NCBI RefSeq assembly: GCF_900107725.1
Contig: NZ_FNQO01000002.1
Location: forward strand, 124,001 to 188,000
Source: Microbulbifer marinus
Lineage (GTDB): Bacteria > Pseudomonadota > Gammaproteobacteria > Pseudomonadales > Cellvibrionaceae
Direction: 5' to 3'
Length of the DNA: 64,000 bases
The notes below the pieces were generated by a model that saw only the letters and a program-made list of their open reading frames with translations, did not search any database and had not been told where the DNA came from. Of the stretch, positions 44,800-53,606 are shown piece by piece (the stretch's first letter is position 1; each line of letters starts with the position of its first letter). A program made the translations under genes and the position numbers.

Positions 44800-44829
44800 A
44801 AAAAATCCCCGCAGCCGCGGGGATTTTTT
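44800..44829. terminator. Convergent terminator (AraC gene / OmpA-fusion gene)
   Basis: AAAAAATCCCCGC - AGCC - GCGGGGATTTTTT is a perfect stem with T-runs on both strands. Confidence 0.9.
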
Positions 44830-44851
44830 CGATACTAGCTAGCCGAGTGGC

Positions 44852-46114
44852 CTATTCGAACGTCACCACCCGCACACTGATACGCTCGTTTTTCTGCCCA
44901 TTCTCTCCGGTGCCTTCGTCGAGTACGGGTTTCGCGGAGCCCATGCCGGTCGCAGTGACACGGTTGGGATCTATACCTTTTTCCATCAGCATCTGGCGCA
45001 CTTTGTCGGCGCGCCGTTGCGAGAGTTCCTGATTCGCCATCGCGTCGCCATTGCCGGAAGTGTGCCCTTCGACGGCGATGGAGAGCCCCGGGTTTTCCTT
45101 CAGGATTTTTGCCAGCGCCTCGACCTCCGGCACCGATGAACTGGTGACTTCGGCACTGTCTGCGGCGAACTCAATGTTCAGCGGGAATTCGCGATTCGGA
45201 TCCCGCGCAGAATTGGTCAGGTACTCGCGGAAACTACCGGCGAAACCCGCGTCCGCATCGGAGGTCGACTCCGCAGTGGCCGGTTCCGCAGTAGTCTGTG
45301 TATCGCTGGCAGAATCGGGAGGTAGCGCCGCGCCATTGGGCGTTTCTTCGATAATGACCGACTCCTCTTCCAGCAGCACCTCACCGGGCTTGCTGTCCAC
45401 CTCCTGTTTCTGCGCACACATGTTCAGCGCATAGAGCCCGGCCAGTGCAATCAGCAACGGCCAGAACCACTTGCCGAAGCCACCGCGTTTTTTCGCCGGA
45501 GCGTGGTGCAGTGCCTGCGGGCGCGGTTCCTGTGGCTGTGCATGCCCATGGGTGACCAGCGCGCTGCCGAGATCGCCGAAACCGGACACGCCCAGCTCGT
45601 CCAGCAGACCATCGGGCAGTTTGCCCTGGATATGCTCCTTCTGCCCGAGCAACAACGCGGCCAGTTTGGATACATCCAGTCGCTCGCTGTTGACCAGGCG
45701 GCTCAGCAACGACACCAGTACCGGCGCCGCCACCTTGAGCAGACCGCGGCCGTTGCCACTGCTGCCACCGATGGCGCCAGACACCAGATCGCCGACACTG
45801 CCGACTTTGCTGCCGAAAATCACCTCAAGCATTTTGGCGCCGCTTTGCTGCACGCTGCTAATCTGCTCGGGATCCCTGAAGGTGTCGCCGATCGACGAGA
45901 AATCCAGGTCGCTACTGTCGGAAACCATTTTGTACAGGCTCGCCATGCCGGTCTTGCTGCTGCCCTTGTTCAGCATGCCTGCAATCACGGTGGCCAGCCC
46001 GGTATTCACTGCGGACTCGGCGCGGTCTGCCGGCAGGCCGAGTGCGCCGGTGAGTGCGTCGATTCCGGAAGAGCCGAGCTTGCGCACCGCCATGTCCAAT
46101 AGATTGTCCGCCAT
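44852..46114 (-). CDS. DUF937-TM-OmpA fusion protein
   Basis: This 420-residue protein combines three parts. The first is an N-terminal YidB/DUF937-like helical domain (residues 1-~180) rich in Gly/Ser/Leu. The second is a single transmembrane helix (~215-233, WFWPLLIALAGLYALNM) after a basic patch. The third is a C-terminal OmpA-like peptidoglycan-binding domain (~310-420) with VEGHTSGNGDAMANQELSQRRAD and RVTATGMGSAKP. No cleavable signal is visible, so DUF937 would be cytoplasmic and OmpA periplasmic, a bridge from cytoplasm to cell wall. A low-complexity Ser/Thr/Ala/Asp linker (~240-300) joins them. Confidence 0.88.
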   Translation of the reverse strand: MADNLLDMAVRKLGSSGIDALTGALGLPADRAESAVNTGLATVIAGMLNKGSSKTGMASLYKMVSDSSDLDFSSIGDTFRDPEQISSVQQSGAKMLEVIFGSKVGSVGDLVSGAIGGSSGNGRGLLKVAAPVLVSLLSRLVNSERLDVSKLAALLLGQKEHIQGKLPDGLLDELGVSGFGDLGSALVTHGHAQPQEPRPQALHHAPAKKRGGFGKWFWPLLIALAGLYALNMCAQKQEVDSKPGEVLLEEESVIIEETPNGAALPPDSASDTQTTAEPATAESTSDADAGFAGSFREYLTNSARDPNREFPLNIEFAADSAEVTSSSVPEVEALAKILKENPGLSIAVEGHTSGNGDAMANQELSQRRADKVRQMLMEKGIDPNRVTATGMGSAKPVLDEGTGENGQKNERISVRVVTFE

Positions 46115-46335
46115 AGCAAGACCTCGTCGCTTAATACCTCTAAACGTCTCCCATGAGTGTATGGCAGCTAATTCACCTGATTAGTCTGATTCTGAATAAC
46201 CAGCGATGGGATGCCGCCAGTGTCTTTATGGTCACCCACTGTCGCCGGCGTCATCGTCGGTGGCGTCTTTCATCATTGCACCAATCAGCGCTGCAACTAA
46301 GGTTATAGCCACGAAATAATAAAGAGGCCTGAACC

Positions 46336-47547
46336 GTGCCCAACGAAGCTTATATCTACGACGCCATCCGCACGCCCCGGGGCAAAGGCAAGCCCGGCGG
46401 CGCCCTTTACGAAGTCAAACCGGTCACGCTGCTGGCCGACCTGCTGCGCGAACTACAGCGGCGCACGCAACTGGACACGCAGCGAGTCGATGACGTGGTC
46501 ATGGGCTGCGTGACGCCGATCGGCGACCAGGGCGCCGATATCGCCAAGACCGCCGCCCTGGTCGCGGACTGGGACTGGGATATCGGCGGTGTCACTCTGA
46601 ACCGCTTTTGCGCCTCCGGCGCCTCGGCGGTCAATTTCGCCGCCGCCAAGGTGCGCTCCGGCTGGGAACAGCTGGTGGTAGCCGGCGGCGTGGAGTCCAT
46701 GTCGCGGGTACCGATGGGCAGCGACGGCGGCGCCTGGGCCGCGGATCCGCGCACTGCGATGGACACCGGGTTCGCCCCGCAGGGCATCGGCGCCGACCTG
46801 ATCGCCACGCTCGGCGGCTTCAGCCGCGAGGATGTGGACGCCTTCGCACTGGAATCCCAGAAGAAGGCGGCCGCCGCCTGGGCGCGCGGCGCCTTCGCCA
46901 AATCCGTCGTGCCGGTGCGCGATCAGAACGGCCTGCTGATCCTCGACAGCGATCAGCTGGTGCGCCCGGATACCTCGATGGAAGGGCTCGGGCAACTGAA
47001 GCCGTCCTTCGCCGGCCTCGGTGAGCTGGGTTTCGACAGCGTGGCCCGCGCCCGCTACCCGCAGGTGGAGCGCATCAACCACGTGCACACCGCCGGCAAC
47101 TCCTCCGGTATCGTCGACGGCGCCGCCGCGCTGCTGATCGGCAGTGAACAGGCCGGACGCGATCTCGGCATAGCGCCGCGCGCACGCATCGTCTCCGCCG
47201 CGGTAGTCGGTAGTGATCCCACCATCATGCTCACCGGCCCGGCGCCGGCCACGCGCAAGGCACTGAAGGCCGCCGGCCTGAGCGCGCAGGAAATCGACCT
47301 GTACGAGGTCAACGAGGCGTTCGCCGCGGTGGTCATGCGCTTCCAGCGCGAGCTGGATATCGACCCGCAGAAAATCAACGTCAACGGCGGCTCCATCGCC
47401 ATGGGCCACCCGCTCGGCGCCACCGGCGCCATGCTGATCGGCACGGTGCTGGACGAGCTGGAACAGCGCGGCCAGCGCTACGGCCTCGTCACCCTGTGTG
47501 TCGGCGGCGGCATGGGTGTGGCAACCATTATCGAACGTCTGGGTTAA
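46336..47547 (+). CDS. Acetyl-CoA C-acyltransferase (thiolase)
   Basis: This 403-residue thiolase has the acyl-accepting cysteine C92 in [11 protein letters not shown], the motif [14 protein letters not shown], the histidine in [11 protein letters not shown] and the second cysteine in [10 protein letters not shown]. The GTG start at 46336 follows GAGGCC. It starts a plus-strand cluster with the FadJ-like, acyl-CoA dehydrogenase and racemase genes and would cut 3-oxoacyl-CoA as the last beta-oxidation step. Whether it prefers short or branched acyl chains cannot be read from sequence. Confidence 0.93.
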   Translation: MPNEAYIYDAIRTPRGKGKPGGALYEVKPVTLLADLLRELQRRTQLDTQRVDDVVMGCVTPIGDQGADIAKTAALVADWDWDIGGVTLNRFCASGASAVNFAAAKVRSGWEQLVVAGGVESMSRVPMGSDGGAWAADPRTAMDTGFAPQGIGADLIATLGGFSREDVDAFALESQKKAAAAWARGAFAKSVVPVRDQNGLLILDSDQLVRPDTSMEGLGQLKPSFAGLGELGFDSVARARYPQVERINHVHTAGNSSGIVDGAAALLIGSEQAGRDLGIAPRARIVSAAVVGSDPTIMLTGPAPATRKALKAAGLSAQEIDLYEVNEAFAAVVMRFQRELDIDPQKINVNGGSIAMGHPLGATGAMLIGTVLDELEQRGQRYGLVTLCVGGGMGVATIIERLG

Positions 47548-47560
47548 GGGGGATAACAAG

Positions 47561-49714
47561 ATGAAATCCATTCGCCTGGAAAAAGACAGCGACAACATCA
47601 TCCACCTGATTCTGGACAACCCCAACGCATCCGCCAATGTGATGGACCGGGATTTTTCCGTGTCACTGCGCGAGGCCGCCGAGCGCCTGAAGAAAGACGA
47701 CTATGTCGGCATTATCGTGCGCTCGGCCAAGAAGACCTTTTTTGCCGGTGGCGACCTCAACTGGCTCTACTCCGCCGACCGCGAAGAGGCCGCAGAATTT
47801 TTTGCCTACTGCGAGGCTCTGAAGGCGGAACTGCGCTGGCTGGAGTCCCACGGCAAACCGGTGGTGGCGGCGATCAACGGCGCCGCCCTCGGCGGCGGCT
47901 GGGAGCTGGCACTGAGCTGCCACCACCGCATCGCCATCGACAGTCCGGCGGTAAAGATCGGCCTGCCGGAAGTCACCCTCGGCCTGCTGCCCGGCGGCGG
48001 CGGCTGCGTGCGCATGCCGCGCCTGCTCGGTATCCAGAATGCGCTGCCGTATCTGCTCGAAGGCAAGCAGGTGGGCCCGCAACAGGCGCTGGAGGCGGGC
48101 CTGATTCACCAGACCGCAAAGAACGCCGACGAGCTGCTCGACCACGCCCGCGCCTTTGTGCTCGCCAATGCCGATACCGAAATCCAGCAGCCGTGGGATC
48201 AGCCCGGCTACCGCATGCCCGGCGGCGATGCCAGGAATCCGAAGAACGCGCAGCTGCTGGTCGTCGCGCCGGCGATGCTGCAGCAGAAAACCAAGGGCTG
48301 CCTGCCGGCACCTGAAGCCATCCTCGCCACCGTGATCGAGGGCTCCCAGGTGGACTTCGATACCGCCAGCCGCATCGAGTCGCGCTACTTCGTCGAACTG
48401 ACCTGTGGTCAGGTGGCGAAGAACATGATCGGCACTCTGTGGTTCGGCCTCAACGCGATCAAGTCTGGCGCCTCGCTGCCGGAAGCGGCGCGCAATATCG
48501 ACACCGCGCCGCTCAGGAAAATCGGTATTCTCGGCGCCGGCATGATGGGTGCGGGCATCGCCTACGCCTGCGCGAGCAAGGGCCTCGACGTGGTGCTCAA
48601 GGATGTCTCGCTGGAGGCCGCCGAGAAGGGCAAGGGCTACGCGGAGAAATCCCTGCAGAAACGCCTGCAGCGTGGGCGCACGGACGAGTCCCGCATGCAG
48701 GCGACGCTGTCGCGCATCCAGCCAACCGACAGTGCCGCCGACCTGGAAGACTGTGAACTGGTCATCGAGGCGGTGTTCGAGGATCGCGAGCTGAAGGCCA
48801 AAGTCACGGCAGAGGCCGAGGAACAGCTCCCCGAGAGCGCGGTCTTCGCTTCCAACACCTCGACGCTGCCGATCACCGGCCTCGCCAAGGCCTCAAAGCG
48901 GCCGCGCAATTTTATCGGCCTGCACTTCTTCTCGCCGGCCGACAAGATGCCGCTGGTGGAAATTATCTGCGGTGAGCAGACCAGCGACGAAACCCTCGCC
49001 CGCGCCTTCGCGTTTGTACTGCAGATCGGCAAGACGCCGATCGTCGTCAACGACAGCCGCGGTTTTTTCACCTCGCGGGTATTCGGCTGCTTTACCAACG
49101 AGGGTATCGCCATGCTCGGCGAGGGCGTCATTCCGGCCACCATCGAAAGTGCCGCGGCCCTGGCCGGTTTCCCGGTCGGGCCGCTGGCGGTGAGCGACGA
49201 AGTATCGCTGACACTGATGGGCAAGATCCGCCAGCAGACCATCAACGACCTGCAGCGCGAGGGCAAACAGGCACCATCGCACCCGGCGGACAAGGTGATC
49301 GACCATATGCTGGAACTGGGCCGCGCCGGCAAGGCCGCCGGTGGCGGTTTCTATAGCTACCCGGAAAATGACAAGAAGCACCTGTGGCAGGGGCTGGCGA
49401 AAGAATTCCCCGCAGGCGAACAACCGCCGCTCGAGGATGTGAAGGAACGGTTGTTGTTTATCATGGCCATCGAAACGCTGCGCTGCTATGAAGAGCAGGT
49501 GCTGCGCAGCGTGCGCGATGCCAATATCGGCTCGATCTTCGGCATCGGTTTCCCGCCGTGGACCGGCGGTGCGCTGCAGTACATCAACCAGTACGGCCCG
49601 GCGGCCTTCGCCCAACGCGCGCGGGAGCTGGCCGAACACTACGGCGAGCGCTTCGCGCCACCCAAGACACTGACGCAGATGGCTGAGACCAACCTGCCCC
49701 TGACTGATCAATAA
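47561..49714 (+). CDS. FadJ-like bifunctional enoyl-CoA hydratase / 3-hydroxyacyl-CoA dehydrogenase
   Basis: This 717-residue protein has an N-terminal crotonase domain (1-~250) with the oxyanion segment FFAGGDLNWL and the acidic residues in GGWELAL and LPEVTLGLLPGGGG. The dehydrogenase part begins at IGILGAGMMGAGIAYACA (NAD loop) with the catalytic histidine in FIGLHFFSPADKMPLVE, then two C-terminal helical domains. It performs the hydration and NAD-dependent oxidation steps. ATG 47561 is preceded by GGGGG; an in-frame start at 47498 would overlap the thiolase. The gap to the thiolase is 13 bases. Confidence 0.94.
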   Translation: MKSIRLEKDSDNIIHLILDNPNASANVMDRDFSVSLREAAERLKKDDYVGIIVRSAKKTFFAGGDLNWLYSADREEAAEFFAYCEALKAELRWLESHGKPVVAAINGAALGGGWELALSCHHRIAIDSPAVKIGLPEVTLGLLPGGGGCVRMPRLLGIQNALPYLLEGKQVGPQQALEAGLIHQTAKNADELLDHARAFVLANADTEIQQPWDQPGYRMPGGDARNPKNAQLLVVAPAMLQQKTKGCLPAPEAILATVIEGSQVDFDTASRIESRYFVELTCGQVAKNMIGTLWFGLNAIKSGASLPEAARNIDTAPLRKIGILGAGMMGAGIAYACASKGLDVVLKDVSLEAAEKGKGYAEKSLQKRLQRGRTDESRMQATLSRIQPTDSAADLEDCELVIEAVFEDRELKAKVTAEAEEQLPESAVFASNTSTLPITGLAKASKRPRNFIGLHFFSPADKMPLVEIICGEQTSDETLARAFAFVLQIGKTPIVVNDSRGFFTSRVFGCFTNEGIAMLGEGVIPATIESAAALAGFPVGPLAVSDEVSLTLMGKIRQQTINDLQREGKQAPSHPADKVIDHMLELGRAGKAAGGGFYSYPENDKKHLWQGLAKEFPAGEQPPLEDVKERLLFIMAIETLRCYEEQVLRSVRDANIGSIFGIGFPPWTGGALQYINQYGPAAFAQRARELAEHYGERFAPPKTLTQMAETNLPLTDQ

Positions 49715-49740
49715 TACGAATAATATTGCGGAGAAAAGCG

Positions 49741-50886
49741 ATGATCCCGAGAACAGTCTTTAACGAAGATCACGAACAGTTTCGCGACACGGTGCGCAAA
49801 TTCCTCGAAAACGAAGCCGCGCCCCATCACCACCAGTGGGAGAAGGACGGCCAGGTCGACCGGGAACTGTGGACCAAGGCCGGCCAGATGGGCTTCCTGT
49901 GCCCGCAGATCCCGGAGGAATACGGCGGCCTCGGCCTCGACTTCGGCTACAACGCGGTAATCGACGAGGAGATATCCCGCCTCGGCCTCACCGGCATCGG
50001 CTGGGGGCTGCACTCGGATATCGCCGTGCCGTACATCGTCAACTACGGCAGTGAAGAGCAGAAACAGAAATACCTGCCCAAGTGCATCAGCGGCGAGATC
50101 ATCACCGCCATCGCGATGACCGAGCCGGGTACCGGTTCCGACCTGCAGAATGTGCGCACCACCGCGATCAAGAACGGCGACCATTATGTGCTGAACGGTT
50201 CCAAGACCTTTATTACCAACGGCCAGATGGCCGACCTGGTAATCGTCGTGGCGAAGACCAACCCGGACGAAGGCGCCACCGGCGTCAGCCTGCTGCTGGT
50301 GGAGACCGATCTCCCCGGCTTCAAGAAGGGTACCAACCTGGAAAAGGTCGGCATGAAGGCCCAGGACACCTCCGAGCTGTTCTTCGACGACGTCAAGGTG
50401 CCGGCGGAAAACCTGCTCGGCGGCGAGGGCCAGGGCTTTATCTACCTGATGCAGGAGCTGGCGCAGGAACGCCTCGGCGTCGCCATCGGCGCCATCGCCA
50501 ACGCCGCAGCCGGTCTGCAGTGGACCGTCGACTATGTGCGCGAGCGCAAGGCCTTCGGCAAACCCATCGCCGCCTTCCAGAATACCCAGTTCAAACTGGC
50601 GGAACTGGACAGCGAACTCAGCGCGCTGCGCGTATTCATCGACCGCTGCCTGGAACTGCACTACGAGAAAAAGCTCGACGCCGGCACCGCCGCCAAGGCC
50701 AAGCTGCTGGCCACCGACTTCCAGTGCAAGCTGCTCGACGAGTGCGTACAGCTGCACGGCGGCTACGGCTATATGTGGGAATACCCGATCGCCCGCGCCT
50801 GGGCCGATGCGCGCGTGCAGCGCATCTACGCCGGCACCAACGAAATCATGAAGCTGATCATTTCCCGCGAGCTGCTGAGGGATTAA
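49741..50886 (+). CDS. Acyl-CoA dehydrogenase (isovaleryl/long-chain type base)
   Basis: This 381-residue flavoprotein makes 2-enoyl-CoA and passes electrons to ETF. The FAD/substrate motifs TEPGTGSDLQNV and GGYGYMWEYPIARAWADARV are present. In short/medium-chain enzymes the catalytic base is the Glu of YEGT, but here that position reads IYAGTNEIMK. A Glu is instead found on helix G (E243 in AQERLGVAIG), the arrangement of isovaleryl- and long-chain-acyl-CoA dehydrogenases. GGAGAAAAGCG precedes ATG 49741. It lies 26 bases after the FadJ-like gene. Confidence 0.93.
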   Translation: MIPRTVFNEDHEQFRDTVRKFLENEAAPHHHQWEKDGQVDRELWTKAGQMGFLCPQIPEEYGGLGLDFGYNAVIDEEISRLGLTGIGWGLHSDIAVPYIVNYGSEEQKQKYLPKCISGEIITAIAMTEPGTGSDLQNVRTTAIKNGDHYVLNGSKTFITNGQMADLVIVVAKTNPDEGATGVSLLLVETDLPGFKKGTNLEKVGMKAQDTSELFFDDVKVPAENLLGGEGQGFIYLMQELAQERLGVAIGAIANAAAGLQWTVDYVRERKAFGKPIAAFQNTQFKLAELDSELSALRVFIDRCLELHYEKKLDAGTAAKAKLLATDFQCKLLDECVQLHGGYGYMWEYPIARAWADARVQRIYAGTNEIMKLIISRELLRD

Positions 50887-50907
50887 CAGGTCTCCGAAAC
50901 CGCTCAT

Positions 50908-50975
50908 TCGTCGTTCCGGCGCAGGCCGGAATCCAGATACCTGCAACTGGATACCGGCCTGCGCCGGTATGACGA
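50908..50975. repeat. REP-like palindromic intergenic repeat
   Basis: There are two inverted 29-base arms (50908-50936 and 50947-50975) that agree in 26 of 29 positions. Each contains a CCGGCGCAGGCCGG core, and a ten-base centre separates them. Its style (TTCCGGCGCAGGCCGGAATCCAG) is that of dispersed palindromic repeats common between genes of proteobacteria. It can form a very stable hairpin between the dehydrogenase and racemase transcripts and may limit 3' decay or reduce read-through. Confidence 0.8.
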
Positions 50976-51010
50976 GTGACAAAAAATATCGCCGTCACTG
51001 AAGACAATCT

Positions 51011-52204
51011 ATGAATCACGTTAACGGGCCGCTCAAGGGACTGAAAGTCCTCGACTTCTCCACCCTGCTCCCGGGCCCCTACGCCACCATGCTGCTGGCG
51101 GATATGGGCGCGGAGGTACTGCGGATCGAATCCCCCACGCGCCCCGATATGTTGCGCGGCCTGCCGCCGATGGTCGGCGGCGAGCAACCGGTATCCGCCG
51201 CTCACGCCACCATCAACCGCAACAAACAATCCCTGGCGCTGGACCTGAAAGACCCACAGGCCAAGCAGATAGTGCGGCGCCTGCTGGTGGAGTACGACAT
51301 CGTCGTCGAACAGTTCCGCCCCGGTGTGATGAATAAACTCGGCCTCGGCTACGAATCCCTGCGCAAAGCGCGCAAGGATCTTATCTACTGTTCCATCACC
51401 GGCTACGGCCAGACGGGCCCGCTCAAGCAGCGCGCCGGCCACGATATCAATTACCTGGCGCTGGCCGGCCTCGCCAGCTATTCCGGCCGCGAGGCCAGCG
51501 GCCCGAGCCTCAGCGGCACCCAGATCGCCGATATCGCCGGCGGTTCGCACCACGCGGTGATGGGCATTCTCGCCGCCGTGTATCAGCGCCAGCAGAGCGG
51601 CAAGGGCAGCCATATCGATATCAGCATGACCGACTGCGCCTTCGCGCTGAACGCCATCTGCGGAGCCAATGCACTCGCCGGCGCCGGCGATCCGATGCCG
51701 GAGCAGGAACTGCTGAATGGCGGCAGCTATTACGATTACTACCGCACCGCCGACAACCGCTACCTGTCTGTCGGCAGCCTGGAACCACAGTTCGCAGAAC
51801 AGTTCTTCAACGCCATCGGCCACCCGGAGTGGCTGCAGCGGATACTGCAGGCGGACGAACAGGAACCCCTCAAGCGGGATATCGCCGAGGCCATTGCCAT
51901 GGCCAACTTGGATGACTGGATGCGCGTGTTTGAGGCGTGTGATGCCTGCGTGGAACCGGTACTGAACTTCTCCGAGGCCAGTGAGAGTGCGCTGATCGAG
52001 GAGCGGCAGATGCAGTGTGAGGCAGTGCTGGCGAACGGCGACACGCAGCAGCAGATCAACTCACCGCTGACGTTTGACGGCAACAAGCCGCGGCGACATA
52101 CCGCCGGCGTACCTCTCGGCCAACACACCCACGCACTGCTCAACGCGCTCGGCTATACGCAGGAGGAAATTGAGCAGATGCAGGCGCAGGGCGTCATTGC
52201 CTGA
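51011..52204 (+). CDS. CaiB/BaiF-family CoA transferase, AMACR-like
   Basis: This 397-residue class-III CoA-transferase-family protein has the N-terminal LKGLKVLDFSTLLPGPYATMLLADMGAEVLRIE, the region GHDINYLALAGL (H144) and an Asp in QIADIAGGS (D174). These last two match the His/Asp pair of alpha-methylacyl-CoA racemase rather than the single-Asp site of formyl-CoA transferase. A racemase would convert 2R- to 2S-methylacyl-CoA so that acyl-CoA dehydrogenase can act. It follows the dehydrogenase after a REP-like repeat, so the substrate link is inferred. Confidence 0.88.
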   Translation: MNHVNGPLKGLKVLDFSTLLPGPYATMLLADMGAEVLRIESPTRPDMLRGLPPMVGGEQPVSAAHATINRNKQSLALDLKDPQAKQIVRRLLVEYDIVVEQFRPGVMNKLGLGYESLRKARKDLIYCSITGYGQTGPLKQRAGHDINYLALAGLASYSGREASGPSLSGTQIADIAGGSHHAVMGILAAVYQRQQSGKGSHIDISMTDCAFALNAICGANALAGAGDPMPEQELLNGGSYYDYYRTADNRYLSVGSLEPQFAEQFFNAIGHPEWLQRILQADEQEPLKRDIAEAIAMANLDDWMRVFEACDACVEPVLNFSEASESALIEERQMQCEAVLANGDTQQQINSPLTFDGNKPRRHTAGVPLGQHTHALLNALGYTQEEIEQMQAQGVIA

Positions 52205-52232
52205 CGACACCGGTACATCCGCGGCACGCCGA

Positions 52233-53465
52233 TCAGCCATTGTCCCCCGCGCCGCCCTGCCGGCCGGCGCGCTCACGCAGCGCAAAGCGCAGCACACCAT
52301 AGCCGACGACGCCGGACAGGATCGAGCCGAACAGAATACCCACCCGCTCGTCGAAGAAGCGATCGACACCGGTTTCCTCAAACGCCAGCGAGCCGATAAA
52401 CAGACTCATCGTGAAACCGATACCGCACAGCACGGCGATGCCGTACAGGACCAGCCAGGACATATCCTGCGGCAGCTTCACGAGCCCGAGGCGCACGCCC
52501 AGCCAGCACAGGGAAAAGATGCCGATCTGGTTGCCGACAAACAGGCCCAGCGCAATACCCAGCGGCACACCGTGCAGGAAATAGCCCTTGTCCATATTGC
52601 CGAAATCCACGCCGGCATTGGCAAACGCGAACAATGGCAGTATCACGAAGGTGACCGTCGGAAGCAGCTCATGCTCGAGCTTTTTCAATGGCGAAAACTC
52701 CGGGTCGCGCCGCGTGTACATCGGAATAAACAGCGCCAGTACCACCCCCGCCAGGGTTGCGTGTACACCGCTTTTCAGCAGCGACGCCCACATCACCAGC
52801 CCGACGACGAAATAGGCGCGGCGATGCTCGACGCCGGCCACTTTCATAATCGTCAACACGCACACGCAGCCCGCCGCCATCGACAGCGCAAACAGTGAAA
52901 TATTGTCGGTGTAGAAGAAGGCGATGATCAGGATGGCGCCGATATCATCGAAGATGGCCAGAGAGGTCAGGAACACCTTGGCCGAGCGCGGCACGCGGGA
53001 ACCGAGCAGCGACAGCACACCCAGCGCAAAGGCGATGTCCGTCGCCGCGGGGATCGCCCAGCCTTTTAACGCTTCCGGATCATCCCAGTTGAACGCGACA
53101 TAGATCAGCGCCGGCACCATCATGCCACCGATCGCACCCACCCCCGGCAGGATCACCTGGGAACGCTCCGACAGCTCGCCCTCGATCAGCTCGCGCTTCA
53201 GCTCCAGGCCGATCAGGAAGAAGAACACCGCCATCAGGCCATCGTTGATCCACAGCAGCAGCGGCTTGTCGATCGAGAAGTCGCCGACGCTGATTTCTAC
53301 CGGCGTCTGCAGCAACAGCGCGTAGATACGCTCCAGCGGCGAATTGGCCATCAGCAGCGCCAGCGCCGCCGCCAGAATCAGCAGAATCCCGCCGGCGGCC
53401 TCCAGCTGGAAAAAGCGGCGTATAAAACTCTCATCCGGTTCCGGCATAGCCTCTCCCCGATTCAT
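52233..53465 (-). CDS. nhaA: Na+/H+ antiporter NhaA
   Basis: This 410-residue protein has about twelve membrane helices. The ion-binding aspartate pair is D173-D174 in TSLAIFDDIGAIL, and D143 lies in ATDIAFALGVL. It expels Na+ in exchange for protons, a key trait for marine life. I take ATG 53465 (GGGA upstream); ATG 53447 (MPEPDESF, with GGAGAGG) is an equal alternative. It ends head-to-tail with the racemase gene and is divergent from the photolyase gene. Confidence 0.95.
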   Translation of the reverse strand: MNRGEAMPEPDESFIRRFFQLEAAGGILLILAAALALLMANSPLERIYALLLQTPVEISVGDFSIDKPLLLWINDGLMAVFFFLIGLELKRELIEGELSERSQVILPGVGAIGGMMVPALIYVAFNWDDPEALKGWAIPAATDIAFALGVLSLLGSRVPRSAKVFLTSLAIFDDIGAILIIAFFYTDNISLFALSMAAGCVCVLTIMKVAGVEHRRAYFVVGLVMWASLLKSGVHATLAGVVLALFIPMYTRRDPEFSPLKKLEHELLPTVTFVILPLFAFANAGVDFGNMDKGYFLHGVPLGIALGLFVGNQIGIFSLCWLGVRLGLVKLPQDMSWLVLYGIAVLCGIGFTMSLFIGSLAFEETGVDRFFDERVGILFGSILSGVVGYGVLRFALRERAGRQGGAGDNG

Positions 53466-53606
53466 CTTGGTGTTCCCTTCTTACGATAGCTCCTCAACTT
53501 CGGCTCACGGTCCCACGCCCTGCCTTCATCGCGGCTGGACTAGGCTGTGCATAACCGGCTGAATCCGCGGCGGCGCAAGCGACGCCCATGCAACAGGTGG
53601 TCACAC

